In this document: in pieces, positions 5,256 to 7,481 of the stretch | Layout of the letters: every line of letters begins with the position of its first letter | Position numbering within the stretch: the first letter of the stretch is position 1 | Made by a program: the position numbers and the translations under genes | The notes under the pieces: generated by a model | Told to the model about the DNA's origin: nothing | Database searches by the model: none | What the model saw: only the letters and a program-made list of their open reading frames with translations | DNA from: Anaerolineales bacterium UBA3905 | Lineage (GTDB): Bacteria; Chloroflexota; Anaerolineae; Caldilineales; Caldilineaceae | DNA: 7,481 bases | Direction of reading: 5' to 3' | NCBI GenBank assembly: GCA_002391565.1 | Contig: DGFH01000265.1 | Coordinates: 10,005 to 17,485, forward strand

Positions 5256-6257
5256 CTACCGCTTTAAGCGTGGATCCAACGCATCGCGCAACCCGTCACC
5301 GATGAAGTTAAACGCAATTGTCACCAGACAGAGCGGGATGCCAGGAATGAGCGGCAGCCAGGGATGCTGGAACATGTAACTTTGCGCCGTAGAGAGCATG
5401 TTGCCCCACGAAGGCGTCGGTTCTTGCACCCCCACGCCCAGGAAGCTGAGTGTGGCTTCGGCAATAACGATGCCAGCCAACCCCAGGCTGGCATTGACCA
5501 GGATCGGCGCAATGCCGTTCGGGATGATGTGGCGAAACATGATGCGCGTGTTGGACGCGCCCACTGCGCGCAACGCCTCGACAAAGTCCTGGTTGCGCAA
5601 CGTCAACGCCATGCCACGCATCAAGCGCGCCGCGCCTGTCCAGCCAAGCAAGATCAGGATGAACATCAGCACGATGACCTTGTTCGCCTCTTGTGGCGGC
5701 GCGGCCAGCATCCAGGAGACGAAGTCGGTCACAAAGGCAGGTAGAGGCAGTTGCGCATCGGTCTTAATCAAGATCGATGCCGTGATCAGCAAAATGGGCA
5801 ACGTTGGAATGGAGAGGAGAAACTCGACCAGCCGCGAGATGAAAGTGTCAAACCAGCCGCCCATGAAGCCGGCCGTAGCGCCCAGCACGACGCCGAACAG
5901 TTCTGAAATGATCACCACGATGAAGGCGATCGAGAGCGACACACGCGCGCCGTACAACAGACGTGTAAAGAGATCGCGCCCCAGATGATCGACGCCCAGC
6001 AGGTGCATCTGTCCGGCGCTGCTCATGGTGCCGGGCGGGCCAGGACGTGTGGCAACCGCAATGTCCACCGCATCGCGCGGAAAGGGGGCGATGTACGGCG
6101 CCAGCAGCGCGCCGAGAAACATGATAACGATCACAACGACGCCGGCCACCGCCAGTCGATGGCGCATAAAGCGGCGCAGGACAATTTGAAGCTGGCTTTC
6201 CTCTTTGCCTTCACGGGGAATTTTGCTGACGGCAATCGATTGTGCAGAAGCAGTCAT
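5256..6257 (-). CDS. dppC: Opp/Dpp-type ABC transporter permease, DppC-like
   Basis: One of two channel-forming inner-membrane subunits of the peptide-type importer, 333 residues, slightly longer than E. coli DppC. After a polar N-terminus, the OppC_N-type segment (RRFMRHRLAVAGV, membrane helix about 36-56) leads to LGVDHLGRDLFTRLLYGARVSL at about 87-108, a hallmark of the DppC branch. Further helices lie at about 109-130, 146-163, 193-210, 255-275 and 303-320. The cytoplasmic loop that contacts the ATPase (EAA-like) is EALRAVGASNTRIMFRHIIPNG at about 227-248. The protein ends DPRLKR. GAGGAG lies eight bases before the ATG, and only 15 bases separate it from the upstream permease, so the two are probably co-translated. 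The ATPase genes follow after the interposed nuclease-fold gene. Confidence 0.96.
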   Translation of the reverse strand: MTASAQSIAVSKIPREGKEESQLQIVLRRFMRHRLAVAGVVVIVIMFLGALLAPYIAPFPRDAVDIAVATRPGPPGTMSSAGQMHLLGVDHLGRDLFTRLLYGARVSLSIAFIVVIISELFGVVLGATAGFMGGWFDTFISRLVEFLLSIPTLPILLITASILIKTDAQLPLPAFVTDFVSWMLAAPPQEANKVIVLMFILILLGWTGAARLMRGMALTLRNQDFVEALRAVGASNTRIMFRHIIPNGIAPILVNASLGLAGIVIAEATLSFLGVGVQEPTPSWGNMLSTAQSYMFQHPWLPLIPGIPLCLVTIAFNFIGDGLRDALDPRLKR

Positions 6258-6265
6258 TGGTGCAA

Positions 6266-6271
6266 CTCCTC
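6266..6271 (-). promoter_or_regulatory. Ribosome binding site of dppC in the dppB-dppC gap
   Basis: GAGGAG on the minus strand, eight bases before the dppC ATG and one base after the dppB stop codon (6273-6275). It occupies much of the 15-base gap, consistent with tight co-expression of the two permeases. Confidence 0.7.
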
Positions 6272-6272
6272 G

Positions 6273-7460
<1,188 letters not shown>

Positions 7461-7481
7461 GGCAGGGTATTCCGTGAACGA

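Noticed and set aside
4699..5267. Plus-strand frames rich in repeated RRSST or QALLYT units
   Set aside because: Their repetitiveness is only the complement of the 21-bp coiled-coil repeat; no independent coding evidence.

Overview
The window is almost entirely coding. Every gene I can support lies on the minus strand, so transcription runs from high to low coordinates. It holds an ABC-type oligopeptide/dipeptide (Opp/Dpp-family) import locus: permease DppB-like (6273-7460), permease DppC-like (5256-6257), a DUF3782-like coiled-coil PD-(D/E)XK nuclease-fold gene (4389-5180), ATPase DppD-like (3219-4373), ATPase DppF-like (2118-3134), a family-5 substrate-binding lipoprotein (218-1963), and the first 51 codons of a second DppB-like permease that runs off the window (1-155).

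The organism is most likely a Chloroflexota bacterium, of the Anaerolineae/Caldilineae type. This is an inference from the GC-rich composition, the alanine/proline-rich linker after the lipobox, the family-5 lipoprotein style, the DUF3782-type gene, and short heptamer-built intergenic palindromes that I remember from such genomes but could not check. No rRNA, tRNA or other marker gene is present to confirm it.

The transporter parts fit a standard model. The lipoprotein captures a peptide or similar solute outside the cytoplasmic membrane, the two permeases form the channel, and the two ATPases power import. The substrate cannot be read from the sequence. The binding-protein gene has its own leader of about 150 bases with a candidate extended -10 promoter, and it is followed directly by another permease gene. 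The locus may therefore be two abutting transporter units (B-C-D-F and SBP-B2-...) rather than one operon.

Three things depart from an ordinary Dpp operon. First, a nuclease-fold gene of unrelated function sits between the permease and ATPase genes, with a candidate promoter of its own and an internal 21-bp tandem repeat that sets the length of its coiled coil. Second, the binding-protein gene is bracketed by two inverted repeats built on a 7-base period (ACGNNN plus one base); one of them is a perfect 18-bp stem three bases from the next gene's ribosome binding site. Third, the binding protein and the first permease carry cysteine-containing extra segments predicted to lie outside the cytoplasm. 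No stretch over 300 bases lacks a gene, and I see no CRISPR array, insertion sequence, tRNA or convincing rho-independent terminator.
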